A DNA stretch of 64,000 nt from Edolisoma coerulescens (Eukaryota > Chordata > Aves > Passeriformes > Campephagidae): contig VWZW01001014.1 in NCBI GenBank assembly GCA_013397115.1, positions 1,595,414 to 1,659,413 on the forward strand. Direction: 5' to 3'. The translations under genes and the position numbers were made by a program. Positions 13,267-25,050 of the stretch are shown piece by piece; position 1 is the first letter of the stretch, and each line of letters begins with the position of its first letter. The notes below the pieces were generated by a model, which saw nothing but the letters and a program-made list of their open reading frames with translations, searched no databases and had not been told where the DNA came from.

Positions 13267-16200
13267 ATTTCCTTGAGCTGGGAGTTCTGTAGGACAGAAG
13301 CCAAGCAGCTCTGATGGACACACTGACTTCTGGCTCAGTACCAGCACAACAGCTTACCTAAATAGCTTTCTAGAAAGCATGCAGTCTCTGCACTTTTATT
13401 TTCTTTACTCTTGCTTTCCAAGATGATCATAATATCTCTCGCCCCTACAGGTGTATATGATTGAGATTCTATAGGCAAAACAAAATGAGAGGTTAGAAAT
13501 AGTCCTAAAAATCATTTTTAAAAAGATGCACCGTAAAATCCTGTACAAAATTATCAGTAACCCCTTTTTCCCATTAATTCTGATATAAATATTTATGACC
13601 ACTGTTTTCATAGAAATTTTAATTATTTCTCTACTTGGTTTCATCTTGGGAGGTTTTTTAGTAACTCTTATCTATGAAAATTCAACTTTCAGTATCAGGT
13701 TTATGATGTAGAGCACAGTTTCTCAATAAACATTACTAAAGTCAAGGAAAGGTGCTCATATTTCTTTTTGGTTTTAAGTACAAATGAATACTGAGTGACC
13801 GGTTGCTGCTACATCTTTTTGAAGAGCTTTTTTGTTGAGGGAGGTAGTTAAGCCAAGCTTCTCTTCAAGTGTTACAACACTCCCTCCACACCTTGACAGA
13901 TAAAAAGATGACTTCCTCAAGTAATAGTTAAATTCTTCATAGTTATTTGGGGATGGAAACTGGCAGATGGATCATAAATTGGCACACTCAGACACCACCC
14001 ATTGCTGTTTTGAGTGAAAGTTTTTTAAAAATTCTTTTAAAGCACCTTTAACCCAAACTTGCAGGGCCCACACATGGAGCATAGGCCTTGCCTGTGATTA
14101 ATGCAAAAGCCTCAGCAAAAGGCAGGGAAAGGCAGCATGACCAATCTTACAGGTCAGAAGATTTCAGAGACAAAGCCAAGCAGCCAGTCTTGTCAGTCCA
14201 GCCCCAGGAGAGAGATGGGTATTCTGAAACTGCCACAGCCCATCAGGCGGGACTGACAGTGAACTCAGGGAGCTCAGCTGAATACCTCTACTCTAATTAG
14301 GTTCATCTCTTCCAGAAACTAATATCCAAGGAGACACTTTTACAGATGAAAACTCCAGCAATTGCCACACAATCTCTCTGGCCTGACAAGAACAAAACAA
14401 GTGTTAAATAAGACTGACTTAATCTTGTGAAAATAGCTTCCTTTAATTAAACCTTATCTTCTATCCAAAGCCCACCTCATTTATGTATCTATTTGTAAGA
14501 CTATGTGCCAGTTGTATCATCCAGAATAAATATTACCCTTAGCACTACACTTGTTTCTTGGCAGTGTCAAACATCAGCTTCGCACATATGATAAACCCCA
14601 GCCTGAACTCATTCCTGATTTTTAATGCCAGGGCTAACATGTTACTGGTTTACAGACACTGTGAAGTTAAAACATCAGAGCATTACGAGGCTAATTATGC
14701 TTTTCTTTATTCCACCAACAAAATCATTTGAGAGTAATAACTTCTTATGTTTTCTTATATCCCAAGATAGGAGTTCTTATTTACAGTACCTCTGGCTGCA
14801 CATATCTTCTTCTTGGAACAGCACAGACGGGGACAAGCAAACTGGTGCCTTTGAACAAAGTGATGCGAAAAGGGTAAGGAGGCCATGTGAACCCTGGGAC
14901 TCCTATTGCCTGCTCACGGCAAGGATATAAACAGCCTTTGGAAGAAGCTGCTTTAGGTAGTCCTAAAGTCAAGCTGAGAAACCAGACAAAATGTCCTCTC
15001 TTCCCTGCTAGCCACTAGCACAGGTTTTATATTCTGGAGACCGTGCAGGGTGAATAATGGGGTTTTTTGGCAAGCAGCCGCTATTAAGCACTCGCAGATA
15101 CAGCTCGCCTTTTCAGACATTAGGAGTGAATAAGACCTCTGAAATATGATCCCCACCTAAAGCCAGAAAAGAAATTAGAAGGTTTTAACTTCCAGAAACA
15201 GAGCAAGAGAAACAAGTCTTTTTCTTTTCCCTCTCCCCATCCTGGATTTCTTGTAAATCTTTCTTTCAGATTTTGGCATGGTGGAAGAGGAGACTCTGCA
15301 TTATCATGTTTATCTCCAAAAGAGATGTGAAAAGGGCATTTCATGTTTTCATAACTTTAAAAAAATTATTCTGCATAAAAATTCGTTTTTGGGGGTGAAA
15401 TTATACATTTTAAATTGTTTTTGTTCTGGTATGTCTAAGGTATCCTCTAAGGGACATATGACGAGTTATCTTTTATATCTTAATGCTGGTTAATGTTGTG
15501 CAGAGCAGTTGCATTGCTTTTTGTATACCAAGCAATGCTTTGTTGATCAAAGAAGAAATTAAATTCATACACAGGATTGTTTTCAAAACTGAAAATAATA
15601 ATTGCTGTATTTTACAGATATGTGATTTATACAATAGTAGTTGGGCCATAAAAAATTTTAAACGTCCAGTCCGGAAGAGATAAATAAATCATGCTGTGCA
15701 TTTACAAATTCATACTTTTTGCTTATTTTCAGAATATTTCTAATTATCTTGCTGGATTTGTCTTCAACAATAGGAAAGCATTTATTGTTGCATGTGTATT
15801 TCATCCTTCAGCTTATCAGAAACAGACCCATGACATTTTTATGTGTCCACCTAGTATTCTGCCCACTTTACATTTTTTAGCAAATTATGGTTCTAACTAT
15901 GAAAATAGTTTTTGACTAGAAAAACACATGGTGCAACAGCTCACAGTAGGTTTTTAGGGACACCCCGTGGCAAAATGACACACTGCAAACGTTCAAGAAT
16001 CAAGTGACAAAATGGAAACAAGTGGTCCCACATTTTCTTTGGGTTTCAGTAACATCAGTTGTCTCACAAGATGCATTTCCATACTTCTGACCAGTACTAG
16101 AATGCATGTGTTTGCTTTTGCATTTTGTCAACTGCCTTCAAAGTTCATTTCCAGCACATTTTTATGGACATAGTCCACACGCTTTTTACCTTGCGCATTA

Positions 16201-16977
16201 CAGAATAGTTCACCCCAGTGAAAAATTATCACCAGTCTAATTCAGCAAAAAGTTATGCTCATTTCAAATTGCTTAAAACAATTCCCAACTTTTTTTTTTT
16301 TTTTAATGTGACAGTACAATACTCCAGTTGCTGGCACATACATCACATCAAGTTCCTTTTAGAGTCTGTTTCTCCCACTAATCACCACCAGCACACATGT
16401 TGTGATGGTTTCTTTTTACTTGCCCTACTACACCCACACAGTTCTTTTAAGGCAGAATGGAAGACAAAGGCATGCAATGTACCTTTTAGAAATACACATC
16501 CATGACCAAGACAAATACAGCACATATTTGCACACAAGGATACTACTGTGGATAAAAAACTTCAGCCAGCACTGAACATTATCCCACGGTGTGAGCTTAA
16601 GCACAGACAATAGCTTTTGAAGAAGAAGCTGAGGTCTGGTAGACTTTAAGAATGGCTTAAATGCAAATCTGAAGACAATCTGCTGCCTCCAATGCATCTA
16701 GTCTTTGATCCCTTTCCAGCTTGTTAATGAGTTATGCTATCAACATTTAGCTTCTATATCTTCATGAGCACTAGAGAGTTTCTGTGTATTTCACAAGTCT
16801 CTGTGCATTCGTGTTAAGCCTTTCAGTCTCCGTGTGAACTCATAAAAGCTTCTAGCATCCAGAATATCCTGCAGAGAGGAACTGCACATCTGGGTCTCGC
16901 AAGAAAAAAATCATCCATTTTATGCATTGTGCACCGGCCTCTTGTTGCCATGACCCTGTAAATATTGTGGGCAATGC
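13267..16977. other. intergenic, no supported gene
   Basis: No exon, tRNA or repeat could be supported. Several short open frames (for example 14088-14300 and 16218-16505) lack splice context or recognisable motifs. Confidence 0.5.
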
Positions 16978-17304
16978 CCGTAAGTATCTGAAGTGAAGGT
17001 GAGAAGAAGATGAAGCCAGGCTGCTCCCGGAGGTGCCAAGCAATAGGACAAGAGGCAATAGCCAGAAACTGATGCTCAGGAAATTCTACCTGAACATGAC
17101 GAAGAACTTCTTTACTGTTCGGGTGACTGAGCACTGGAACAGATTGTCCAGAGAGGTTGTGGAGTCTCCCTCACTGGAGATATTCAAGAACATCCTGGAC
17201 ACAATCTTGTGCCGTGTGCTCTGGAATGACCCAGCTGGAGCAGGAGGTTGGACCAGAAGACCCAACGTGGTCCCTTCCAACCCGACCCATGCTGTGATTC
17301 TGTA
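16978..17304 (+). mobile_element. CR1 LINE 3' fragment
   Basis: The order of segments is the CR1 3' region: a 'aggacaagaggcaatag' block, 'gagcactggaacagattg', 'ttgtggagtctccctcactg' and the terminal 'cccttccaaccc...gattctg'. It ends about 15 bp before the GC-rich LIPT1 promoter island, so it marks that island's upstream edge. Confidence 0.92.
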
Positions 17305-17319
17305 ACCCGGTCATTCTCA

Positions 17320-17640
17320 CTTCTTCCCAGCTCCTTCCCCCGCCCAGCGCCGCGGCTGCGCCGGGACAGGCGGAACCCCGGCGCTCACCGAGCACCACGC
17401 CCTGCTCACAGCCCGGCACCCCCAGCCCGCCCCGGCGGCACGGCAGGCGCGCCGCCCGCCCCCAGCACCTCTCACCCGGGAAGCGGAAGGCGCTCCCGAG
17501 GCCGCCGGCTCCAAGGTTCCCCCCGGGTCACGGGCGCCGGGACCGCTCCGCTCCCCGCCGTGAGTAGCGCAGGGCGCCCGGCGGGGCTGTGCGGGCGGGG
17601 ACGCGGCGCCAAGGGCTGAGGGGACACCGCGCCAGGAACC
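17320..17640. promoter_or_regulatory. CpG island, likely LIPT1 promoter and 5' exon
   Basis: This is a dense CpG block. A good plus-strand splice donor (ccgcc|gtgagt, exon end 17559) could close a noncoding first exon. It would pair with the acceptor at 17992-17993 (atctgcag), just before the LIPT1 start codon. In mammals the TSGA10 and LIPT1 5' ends lie close together, so this island could also serve the minus strand. Confidence 0.6.
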
Positions 17641-18009
17641 CCGTGGGAGAAAAGGCAGAAAGCCCTAACAAAGCTGCACTACGCAAAGTGAAACCGCATT
17701 ACCAAGGCTACGTTGAGTGAGGGGAAAATACAGGTTCCGTTTCTTCCTTTGGTCTTTCAGGCACCAGGGCCCGCGAGGAGCAGCTGCTCTGACACCCCCG
17801 CGTGTTCTGTGGGGCTCCCGCCAGGGTCTGAGCGGCATCACCGGAGGCGCACCATGCCGCGGAACTCGCGTGCTGCTCTGGGAAGATCATGAATGTCTCG
17901 TGCCTGCCACTGGCAATGCAGTTCTGCCACAAGGACTGGCTGCGCTCCTGCCGCATTCAGCATTAGCAGAGCAGGCATTCCTTCCATCTGCAGTCCGGTT
18001 ATTAAAAAC

Positions 18010-19128
18010 ATGGTACTCCAGTCATTAAAGAGCTGCCTTTGGCTGTCCTGCATCCTCAGAACTCCGAAAGCTTGCTTCTGGAGCACAGCTAGTGGAGGCC
18101 TCATTATCCAGTCTGTTTCTAATGATGTTTACCAAAATCTAGCTGTGGAAGACTGGATCCATGACCACATGGATTTAGAGAAGCAGCAGGTCCTTTTCCT
18201 TTGGAGAAATTCCCCTGCTGTGGTAATAGGGAGACATCAGAATCCCTGGCAGGAATGCAACCTCAGGCTATTGAGGCAAAAAAATATAAAACTAGCCAGG
18301 AGAAGAAGTGGAGGAGGGACAGTTTACCATGACTTAGGTAATATCAACTTGACTTTCTTCACAACCAGAAAAAAATACGAACGAATGGAAAACCTGAAGC
18401 TTGTTGTGAAGGCACTAAAAGCCTTGCGACCCCAGTTAGATGTACATGTCACTGACAGATATGACATTTTGCTAGACAGGCAATACAAAATCTCAGGCAC
18501 TGCTGCAAAGCTGGGAAGGACAAGTGCTTATCACCACTGTACCTTACTCTGTAATGCAGATAAGTTTGTTTTATCTTCTGTGCTAAAAAGTCCTTATAAA
18601 GGGCTGAAGAGCAATGCCACTCCTAGTGTGCCTGCCTCAGTGAAAAATCTCTTTGAAGAGGATCCTAGTTTAACTTCTGAGATGCTCCTGGATGCCATTG
18701 CTAAAGAATATGCTACGCAACACCAAATAGATCACCATATCACCGTAATAAATCCAGCTGATGAGACTCTGCTTCCTGGAATTAGTCACAAAACTAAAGA
18801 ACTACAAACCTGGGAATGGGTGTATGGAAAGACACCGAAGTTCAGCGTTAGCACTTGTCTTAACATGGCCTATAAAGATTCTGTTCTTGACGTTAAAGTA
18901 AATATGGACGTAAAGCATGGAAGGATTGAAGTCTGTAACATTGATCTGCCAGAGCAGTGGCTGCCACCAGGACTGTACAGTGAACTGGTCAAGAGTCTTA
19001 CTGGCAGTAAGTTTTGCCCAAACGAAATCACTACGCTAGTGACAACATTGCTAAGAGTGTGTCCACAAGACAATGAGTTGCACAGCAGGTGGAGTCTACT
19101 GTGTGAGAATATGATAATGTTAATGTGA
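18010..19128 (+). CDS. LIPT1: lipoyltransferase 1, mitochondrial
   Basis: LIPT1 moves lipoyl groups onto the E2 subunits of mitochondrial 2-oxoacid dehydrogenases, receiving them from H protein of the glycine cleavage system. The single coding exon gives 372 aa, against 373 in human. I chose the ATG at 18010 because it follows a splice acceptor (17992-17993) and gives the family length; the frame stays open upstream to 17893 but that part would be 5'UTR or intron. Residues 1-30 are basic and hydrophobic (MVLQSLKSCLWLSCIL), as expected of a mitochondrial presequence. The lipoate/biotin protein ligase fold follows, with VIGRHQNPWQE at about 72-82, the lipoate-binding RRSGGGTVYHD at 98-108 and YKISGTAAKLGR at about 158-169, whose Lys is the family's key residue. 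No breaks are seen. It lies tail-to-tail with MITD1. Confidence 0.97.
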   Translation: MVLQSLKSCLWLSCILRTPKACFWSTASGGLIIQSVSNDVYQNLAVEDWIHDHMDLEKQQVLFLWRNSPAVVIGRHQNPWQECNLRLLRQKNIKLARRRSGGGTVYHDLGNINLTFFTTRKKYERMENLKLVVKALKALRPQLDVHVTDRYDILLDRQYKISGTAAKLGRTSAYHHCTLLCNADKFVLSSVLKSPYKGLKSNATPSVPASVKNLFEEDPSLTSEMLLDAIAKEYATQHQIDHHITVINPADETLLPGISHKTKELQTWEWVYGKTPKFSVSTCLNMAYKDSVLDVKVNMDVKHGRIEVCNIDLPEQWLPPGLYSELVKSLTGSKFCPNEITTLVTTLLRVCPQDNELHSRWSLLCENMIMLM

Positions 19129-19185
19129 CTTGCATTTTGAAAATGTAAGTTAAACTTCTGCTGCTTTTTTATTTAATGTATTGAA

Positions 19186-19191
19186 AATAAA
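19186..19191 (+). promoter_or_regulatory. LIPT1 polyadenylation signal
   Basis: AATAAA lies 58 bp after the LIPT1 stop codon on the same strand, which implies a very short 3'UTR. Longer alternative 3' ends cannot be excluded. Confidence 0.7.
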
Positions 19192-20089
19192 ACATTTGCT
19201 AGTAAAAGAAAAATTCAGCCTGTAGAAAACAAACTGTTTAATCTTGTGCTTTTTTTTAATATTACAATTAAATTTCGCGCTGCTTGCACCTGATGTTCCC
19301 AAACTGTAGGATTGAAACCACTGCTGACAAGATATCATTGCTGCTTGAACCAGGGGAAATGGTGGGGGCATCCCAAATTGGCCCTGTAGCAAAGAAGGGA
19401 CAAATGGATGAGACAGATGGGATGGGGTAGGTGTAAAACTGGTGCTTCGCTGCTGCACTGGATGCCCCAGCCTGCATCCTGCTCCTGGTGGGTAGTAGCC
19501 CAAAGGCCATGACGCAGCCCCTGAGCTGTGTGGAGAGGGATGTTCCCTGGTTTCTGATTGAAAGTCCTTTCTTGCAGAGTGCTGGTGCCCCCGTGCCTCT
19601 GCTGTACAAGCACCGTAGTGAGCTCAGCTCACCACTGGGTAGTGAATCACTCTAGTTCCACCCTGGGTCAGGGCTTTTGTTCGTGCATGTGCAAGAGCAG
19701 GGGAAGGATTAGGAAGTTTAATGTTGGGATTTATGTGATGAGGGTAGGAGAGGCTAACTGGGACAGAGGCTATATGTGCCTCCTTTGTTCTTGCACTGCC
19801 TGGCACAAAGCTGGGAGTCCCTGCTGCCACGGGTACTGGTTATCAAAGCTAAACATTCAGAAATGCAAATACATATTTAGGAGACAGAGGTTCCTTCTGT
19901 TACCACCTAGCAGAAAATTTTCCATTCAAAGGCAATAATGAACTGAAAGTGACAGTTTTAATGCTAAATAATAGCTCCATATGTAGTAAAATTATGAAAG
20001 GCTCAAGATGCATTTCACTGTTACTGAAGAATAAGTGTAATGCAATTTTGATTAGGTCAGAACACAGGCTGTTTTTTGATACCGGAAAG

Positions 20090-20400
20090 GAGGTTGTAGC
20101 CAGGTGGCGGTCGGGCTCTTCTCTCAGGCAGCCAGCAGCAGGACAAGAGGACATGGCCTCAAGCAGCACCAGTGGAAGTTTAGGCTGGACATTAGGAAAC
20201 AATTCTTCGCAGAAGGGTTGACTGGGCACTGGAATGATTGCCTAGGGAGGTGGTGGAGTCACTATCCCTGGAGGTGTTTAAGACTGGATGTGGCACTCAG
20301 TGCCATGGTCTAGTTGAGAAGGTGGGGTTGGGTCATAGGTTGGACTCAATGATCTCAAAGGTCTTCTCCAGCCTAGTTAATTCTGTGATTCTCTATGTTT
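20090..20400 (+). mobile_element. CR1 LINE 3' fragment
   Basis: CR1 3' blocks occur in order: 'ggacaagaggacatggcctc', 'ggctggacattaggaaacaa', 'tggtggagtcactatccctg', 'ggttggactcaatgatctca' and a terminal 'ttctgtgattctctatg'. It lies between the convergent LIPT1 and MITD1 genes. Confidence 0.93.
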
Positions 20401-21290
20401 GAAATTGCTGGACTAGGTTAAAAGACACAAAGCTTCACATTTGGGAAATTACTGTATTTACAGTGAGCCTTCTCCAGAACACGGCTGGATCTATGAGGCA
20501 TTACACAGCTTCCTTGAATTTTCCAATGTAGTGGAGAAATCAAACAGATGACTGAAGCTACAAATAATAAAAAATAACCTTTATTCCCATTAAAAATAGG
20601 CATATATTATACACAACTGAATAAAATTCACAACAGTGACTAGAAACTTAGTATCACAGCAGCAAGCCAGGGAGCTCCTATGGAATGTCTGGGGGAATGA
20701 CTAGCAGCACACAGCTCTGTGGCACATATATTATTAATTTTGCTGATGCAACACTGCAAAGCTGAAACATTATTATGAGGAAGGATAAAGAGGGCAGACC
20801 ACTGGCAAACTGTGACCCAGAAAACAAGGCAAAATTCAGCTCCATTTCTTCCTGATTGCTGTGGAATAGATTTGTTGTTAGAGGCAAGAGGAAAAGAATA
20901 GCAGCTTAGATGACAGAAAATGAAATAATAAAGCACATTAAGAAAAAAAAAAGATAATGGAATATACCAACCATCAAGGAAAAAGAAATGTAGGAGACAG
21001 AAAAAGTTCTAGCAATAAACATGCTACTAGAATATAGAGGCCGACTGTATTACAAGGCAGAAAGTGTAAGGCACGTGTCAGTCCTGAGGCTGAAAAGATT
21101 TTGATGGGACCTGAAAAAGAGGCCACTGCCTGTTTTTCATGTCAGTGTATGACTTAGGCAGGTTCTTGCTAACAAAGAACTCTTGTATAAGAAGAAAAAA
21201 AGCAGCTCCTCTGGTAATACCTTCTGGTTTCCAAAGGGTGAAGGAAAGACAAGGGAAGACTTTGTCTTTATTCTAAATAGCATATTGCTT

Positions 21291-21430
21291 AGAATCACAG
21301 AATATTTTGAGTTGCAAGGGACCTACAAGGATTATCAAGTCCAGCTCTTAGTGAATGGCCCTTGCAGGGATCAAACATGTGACCTTGGCATTATTCACAC
21401 CATGCTCTGACCAACTAAGCTACTCAGGAT
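21291..21430 (-). mobile_element. tRNA-Ile-derived SINE with CR1 tail (TguSINE1-like)
   Basis: Read on the minus strand, the 5' part resembles tRNA-Ile: TAGCTTAGTTGGTCAGAGC (A-box region), then a diverged AATAATGCCAAGGTC anticodon-arm region, then a B-box-like TTTGATCCC and GGGCC. The 3' part is the CR1-like tail ending in 'ttctgtgattct'. This arrangement is that of TguSINE1, known from the zebra finch genome and probably mobilised by CR1. It supports a songbird source. It is not a functional tRNA gene, because the arms no longer pair. Confidence 0.88.
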
Positions 21431-22314
21431 ATCCAACTTCTGAAAAAACTTATATTTATTCTCTTTAGGGGATCACCTTAGTAGTAGGGAAATATTTTAC
21501 TGCAGTTGAGAGTGGCATGAAAAGCCAGTCACTGGACTTTAAAGTCAGAGAGTAAGACTGGGAGAGGATCACACATCCTTTCCACACCTAATGCAAAGGA
21601 TGGATATCAGGTATATGACCATGTGTCACAGAATAAAAGAACACATAGGAGTGACAGGGAAGAGACACAGCTGTTTTCAGCCTTCCCAGTCCAAAATCCA
21701 TTATGCAGAGACACACATAAGACAACCCTAAAATGACTGTGTACCGAACACTACCATGTTTCTAGGCAAAGAACTTGGAAAATGGAATGTTCAATTTGGG
21801 ATTACTAGTGAAGTCTGGGAAATAAAGTATTACAGGATTGACCAAAACCCAGCAAAATAGTAGTCATGAGTAGAATACAGGAATTAAAGGAAATAAATAA
21901 GACTGCCTATAAAAGAGGACATGTGACAGCCCAGCTTCCAATGATTGTGAGGTGGTCAGTTAAAGATATAAAATCCAAAACTGGCTCAAGACAAAATCAA
22001 CAGTAAAAATAGAAATGGCAGTAAAGATGCCTTTGAAAGACAATATTGAGGGTCTGTTATGAAATCAAGATAAAATTTAGACATGGATTGTATTAATTAA
22101 GATTACAGAAGAAATACAATGAAGGAATCACGCAGCTGTCTTTTCTCAGACTGAAAAGTCTCAAATATTCTTAAACCTATAGATTATAAAAGCTGTGCTG
22201 CACTAAGTACTTAGAAGAGTTGCTTCTGTGGGCAACCAGCTGGACTCAAGCAACATCTTCCAGTCTTACATTTTTATGCTTATGAAAACACTTTTTAAAA
22301 GAAGTCATTTCTGA

Positions 22315-24886
22315 TCACATTTTCTTTGTGTGTTTAGTATGAAAGACATCCACTGTTGTTTCACGACAAGGTCTCAGGTCAAAGTCACAGTATCCAATGC
22401 TGAAATGACCCTGCAGAAATGAACAGAATTGACATGGTGAGCATATACTGTAGAAGAGCTCATTTTAAGTTAATTAAAGAAGTCAAAGCATCCTTACCCG
22501 TGGGTGCTTAAAATAATCAAGACCCCTTCCAACCTTAATTGTCCACCCGTTGTTGAATCTGTTTTAAAAATGCACAAATTTGAATACTATGAGTACATTG
22601 AATAGAAAGGTTACATCCACATGATGCACAAGCGCCGTGTTTCAATCACAATTATTTCCTAGTGTCACCAATGCCTGTGTGAACCACAGAAGACACCATT
22701 CTGTATAGAGACAACTAATATTATATTCACAGTTAGAAAATGTGGACCTATTGAGGGCTGATTTCATGCAGTGAGGGCCACTGCCTTTTACTTTGTTAAC
22801 CACAGCTGCAATTGTCTCAAAAGTTAGGGTTATATAGTTTGACTTCAAATAATTGGCATTCGCTCATTTTTTATATCACTCACCTGATTTCTCGATCATG
22901 TATTGAAGATGAAAAGTCAATATTCAGTGTTACTCCATAATTACTCAATGACTGTTTTATTTCCTCCAAGGCACTCATCTGCTGACTCTTCCCACTACCC
23001 TATCAAAAGTAAAAGTAACGTGATGGGGTTTTGGTTTTTTTTTCTTAACTATACATTCTACTTCTGGTCACCTCTTCCTAAACTCACAAACAAAACCTTT
23101 TTAGTATCAAAGTAAACCAAAAGAAAGTAACTTGGATGAAGGCAGATTTACAGTTTCAAAGACAGGATAAAAAGCAGACAGACTCCAGGTATATTTGCTA
23201 AGGCATGTGGAGGAGGAGCTCACTCTCAGTGCTTTGAAACTAGATATGTAGCATTTGAGCCAAAAGAAGTGCAATAATAGTTTAAATAAGTGCAGTGATA
23301 GTTTGAAACATTCCAGCTCATGAAAGCCTCTAAAATGACAAATACAGCTGTTGGGAGAGCAAAAAATGCCTTGTCTCAACAGATGCTTTGGTTTTTATGA
23401 TATTTTCCACAACAAAACTTTCACAGAAATTTCAATTTAAGATTCTGCTTACCCAGAATTTGTTAGAGTTATGAGAAAACTCTGAACTTACAAAATGACT
23501 TATGTTCAACTATCACATTTTTATTTTTCTCTTAATCTGTGTTTTCTGCTGAAAGCATCAAAGCCTGAGTCTAACAAGTTCTGGTAAGCAGGAATACGTC
23601 TATATTTTTATATTTTGTTTTGCATGTGGCATCACCTGAGTACAGGGAAATAGAACCCAAAATCTGGACACTTACCCCATCATAGGAAGTGAGGAGGTGG
23701 ATTGTTTTCACCTTGCACGGCCCCTTAACTAGCATCTCGCAGAATCGTAGGAAGTTATACAACTGAAAAAGTTTTATTTAATTTAGTAGCTTGGAATTTC
23801 TCTAGTGGCTACATCTGTATCAGTTACACCGAGTATCTACTTGCCTGATGAACCTGCCGAATGTATGGGTCCTCCACCCAAACTTCAGAAACAGTCTCAG
23901 TGAGGTACTCGTGGAAAAGCTTTTCATAGCCAAAACCTGTAGCATTTTCTTCTATCCTGATCTGTTTATGGTATTTGCCATCTGAAAGGAAAGTAAGTCT
24001 CTTTTTAAGTAAAGGTCAGGACATAATTTCCGTGTTAAACCACCTCGTCCATCAAACATTCACATAACAATAGACAATTAAAAGCAAATGGGTACCTTGG
24101 GTACATCACAGCTCATGGAATCACAGAACAGGTCAGGTTGGAAGGGACCACAGCGAGGCAGCTGGTCCAACCTCCCTGCTCCAGCAGGGTCATCCCAGAG
24201 CACATGGCACAGGATTGTGTCCAGACAGTTCTTGGGTATCTCCAAGAGGGAGACTCCACAACCTCTCTGGACAATCTGTTCCACTGCTCCGTCACCCCCA
24301 CAGTAAGTAAGTTCTTCCTCATATTCAGGTGGAGCTTCCTGTGATCAGTTTCTCCCCCTTGCCTCGTGTCCTGGTGACTGGCACCACCGTAAAGGGCCTG
24401 ACTCCATCCTCTTGGTATCCCCCATTTAGGTATTTATACCTTGTTTCTCTTTCTCAATGTATTTTTTAATGTCTTCGGCTCTGGTCATGTACTCGGATAT
24501 CTTCTGCCGGTAGTGGTGCTTTTTCGCCTCATCTGTCGTGGCTGTGAATCACAGAAAGTCGTGGGCCAGTTAAACACAGGGGCCGGCCCTCCCCAGCCCT
24601 GCCTGGCCCGGCTCTCCCGGGAGGAGACCGCCAGCCCTCCCTCCCTCCCTCCCCGTGGGGCGCCGGGGTCCCACGCTGCTCGTGCGTCCCCAGGGCCACC
24701 CCGAGCCCTGACGGCCGTGCCCAGCCCGGTACCTTTCACCACCTGCAGCAAGAGGTCGATGCCCTCCTGGTAACACACCAGCGACTCCTGGAACCGGGAC
24801 GCCGCGTCCAGCTGCACCGCCCGCTTCACCGTCTCCGCCCCGGCCCGCTCCAGCGCGGCAGTGCCATCGCTCCGCGCCCGCGACAT
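22315..24886 (-). CDS. MITD1: MIT domain-containing protein 1
   Basis: MITD1 binds ESCRT-III tails at the midbody and helps complete cytokinesis. I read seven coding exons: 24733-24886, 24440-24541, 23845-23981, 23676-23762, 22884-22999, 22498-22558 and 22315-22410. Phases join cleanly into 250 aa (human 249). Residues 1-85 (exons 1-2) form the helical MIT domain, with SLVCYQEGIDLLLQVVKG. The rest is the phospholipase-D-like membrane-binding C-terminal domain, with SEVWVEDPYIRQVHQ, LYNFLRFCEMLVKGPCKVKT, SSSIHDREIRFNNGW and SIGYCDFDLRPC. The intron after 23845 has a GC donor (CAG|gcaagt). The intron after exon 2 starts within a few bases of a CR1 insertion. The start lies 164 bp from the divergent MRPL30 start, so the promoter is shared. 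The gene is intact. Confidence 0.96.
24115..24433 (-). mobile_element. CR1 LINE 3' fragment in MITD1 intron 2
   Basis: It begins with the reversed CR1 tail ('ggaatcacagaacaggtcag', 'ggttggaagggaccacag') and runs to 'cccatttaggtatttatacc'. It lies in the same orientation as MITD1, and its 5' side comes within about 10 bp of the exon 2 donor at 24438-24439. Confidence 0.92.
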
Positions 24887-25050
24887 GGGCAGGGACGGGA
24901 CACGGACCGGGATGGCGACGGGCAGCAGGACGGGGAGCAGGGACCGGGCGGGGAAACAGACGGGAGGTGTCGCACCCTTGTCCTTCCGCCCCCTCGGAAC
25001 TGAGGTGCCGCGACAGCGGTGTCCGGCCGGACCGAAGGGTGCGCACCGAG
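24887..25050. promoter_or_regulatory. bidirectional CpG promoter of MITD1 and MRPL30
   Basis: Only 164 bp separate the two start codons, and GC-rich sequence spans about 24560-25330. No TATA box is visible. A CTTCCG core (24983-24988) fits an ETS/GABP site, common in promoters of mitochondrial protein genes. Divergent transcription from this spacer is inferred from the geometry. Confidence 0.8.

Noticed and set aside
17893..18009. Upstream extension of the LIPT1 frame by 39 codons
   Set aside because: A splice acceptor lies inside it and the extension would exceed the family length; the start at 18010 fits.
21340..21430. tRNA-like sequence with A and B boxes
   Set aside because: It has a CR1 tail and its stems no longer pair, so it is a SINE rather than a tRNA gene.
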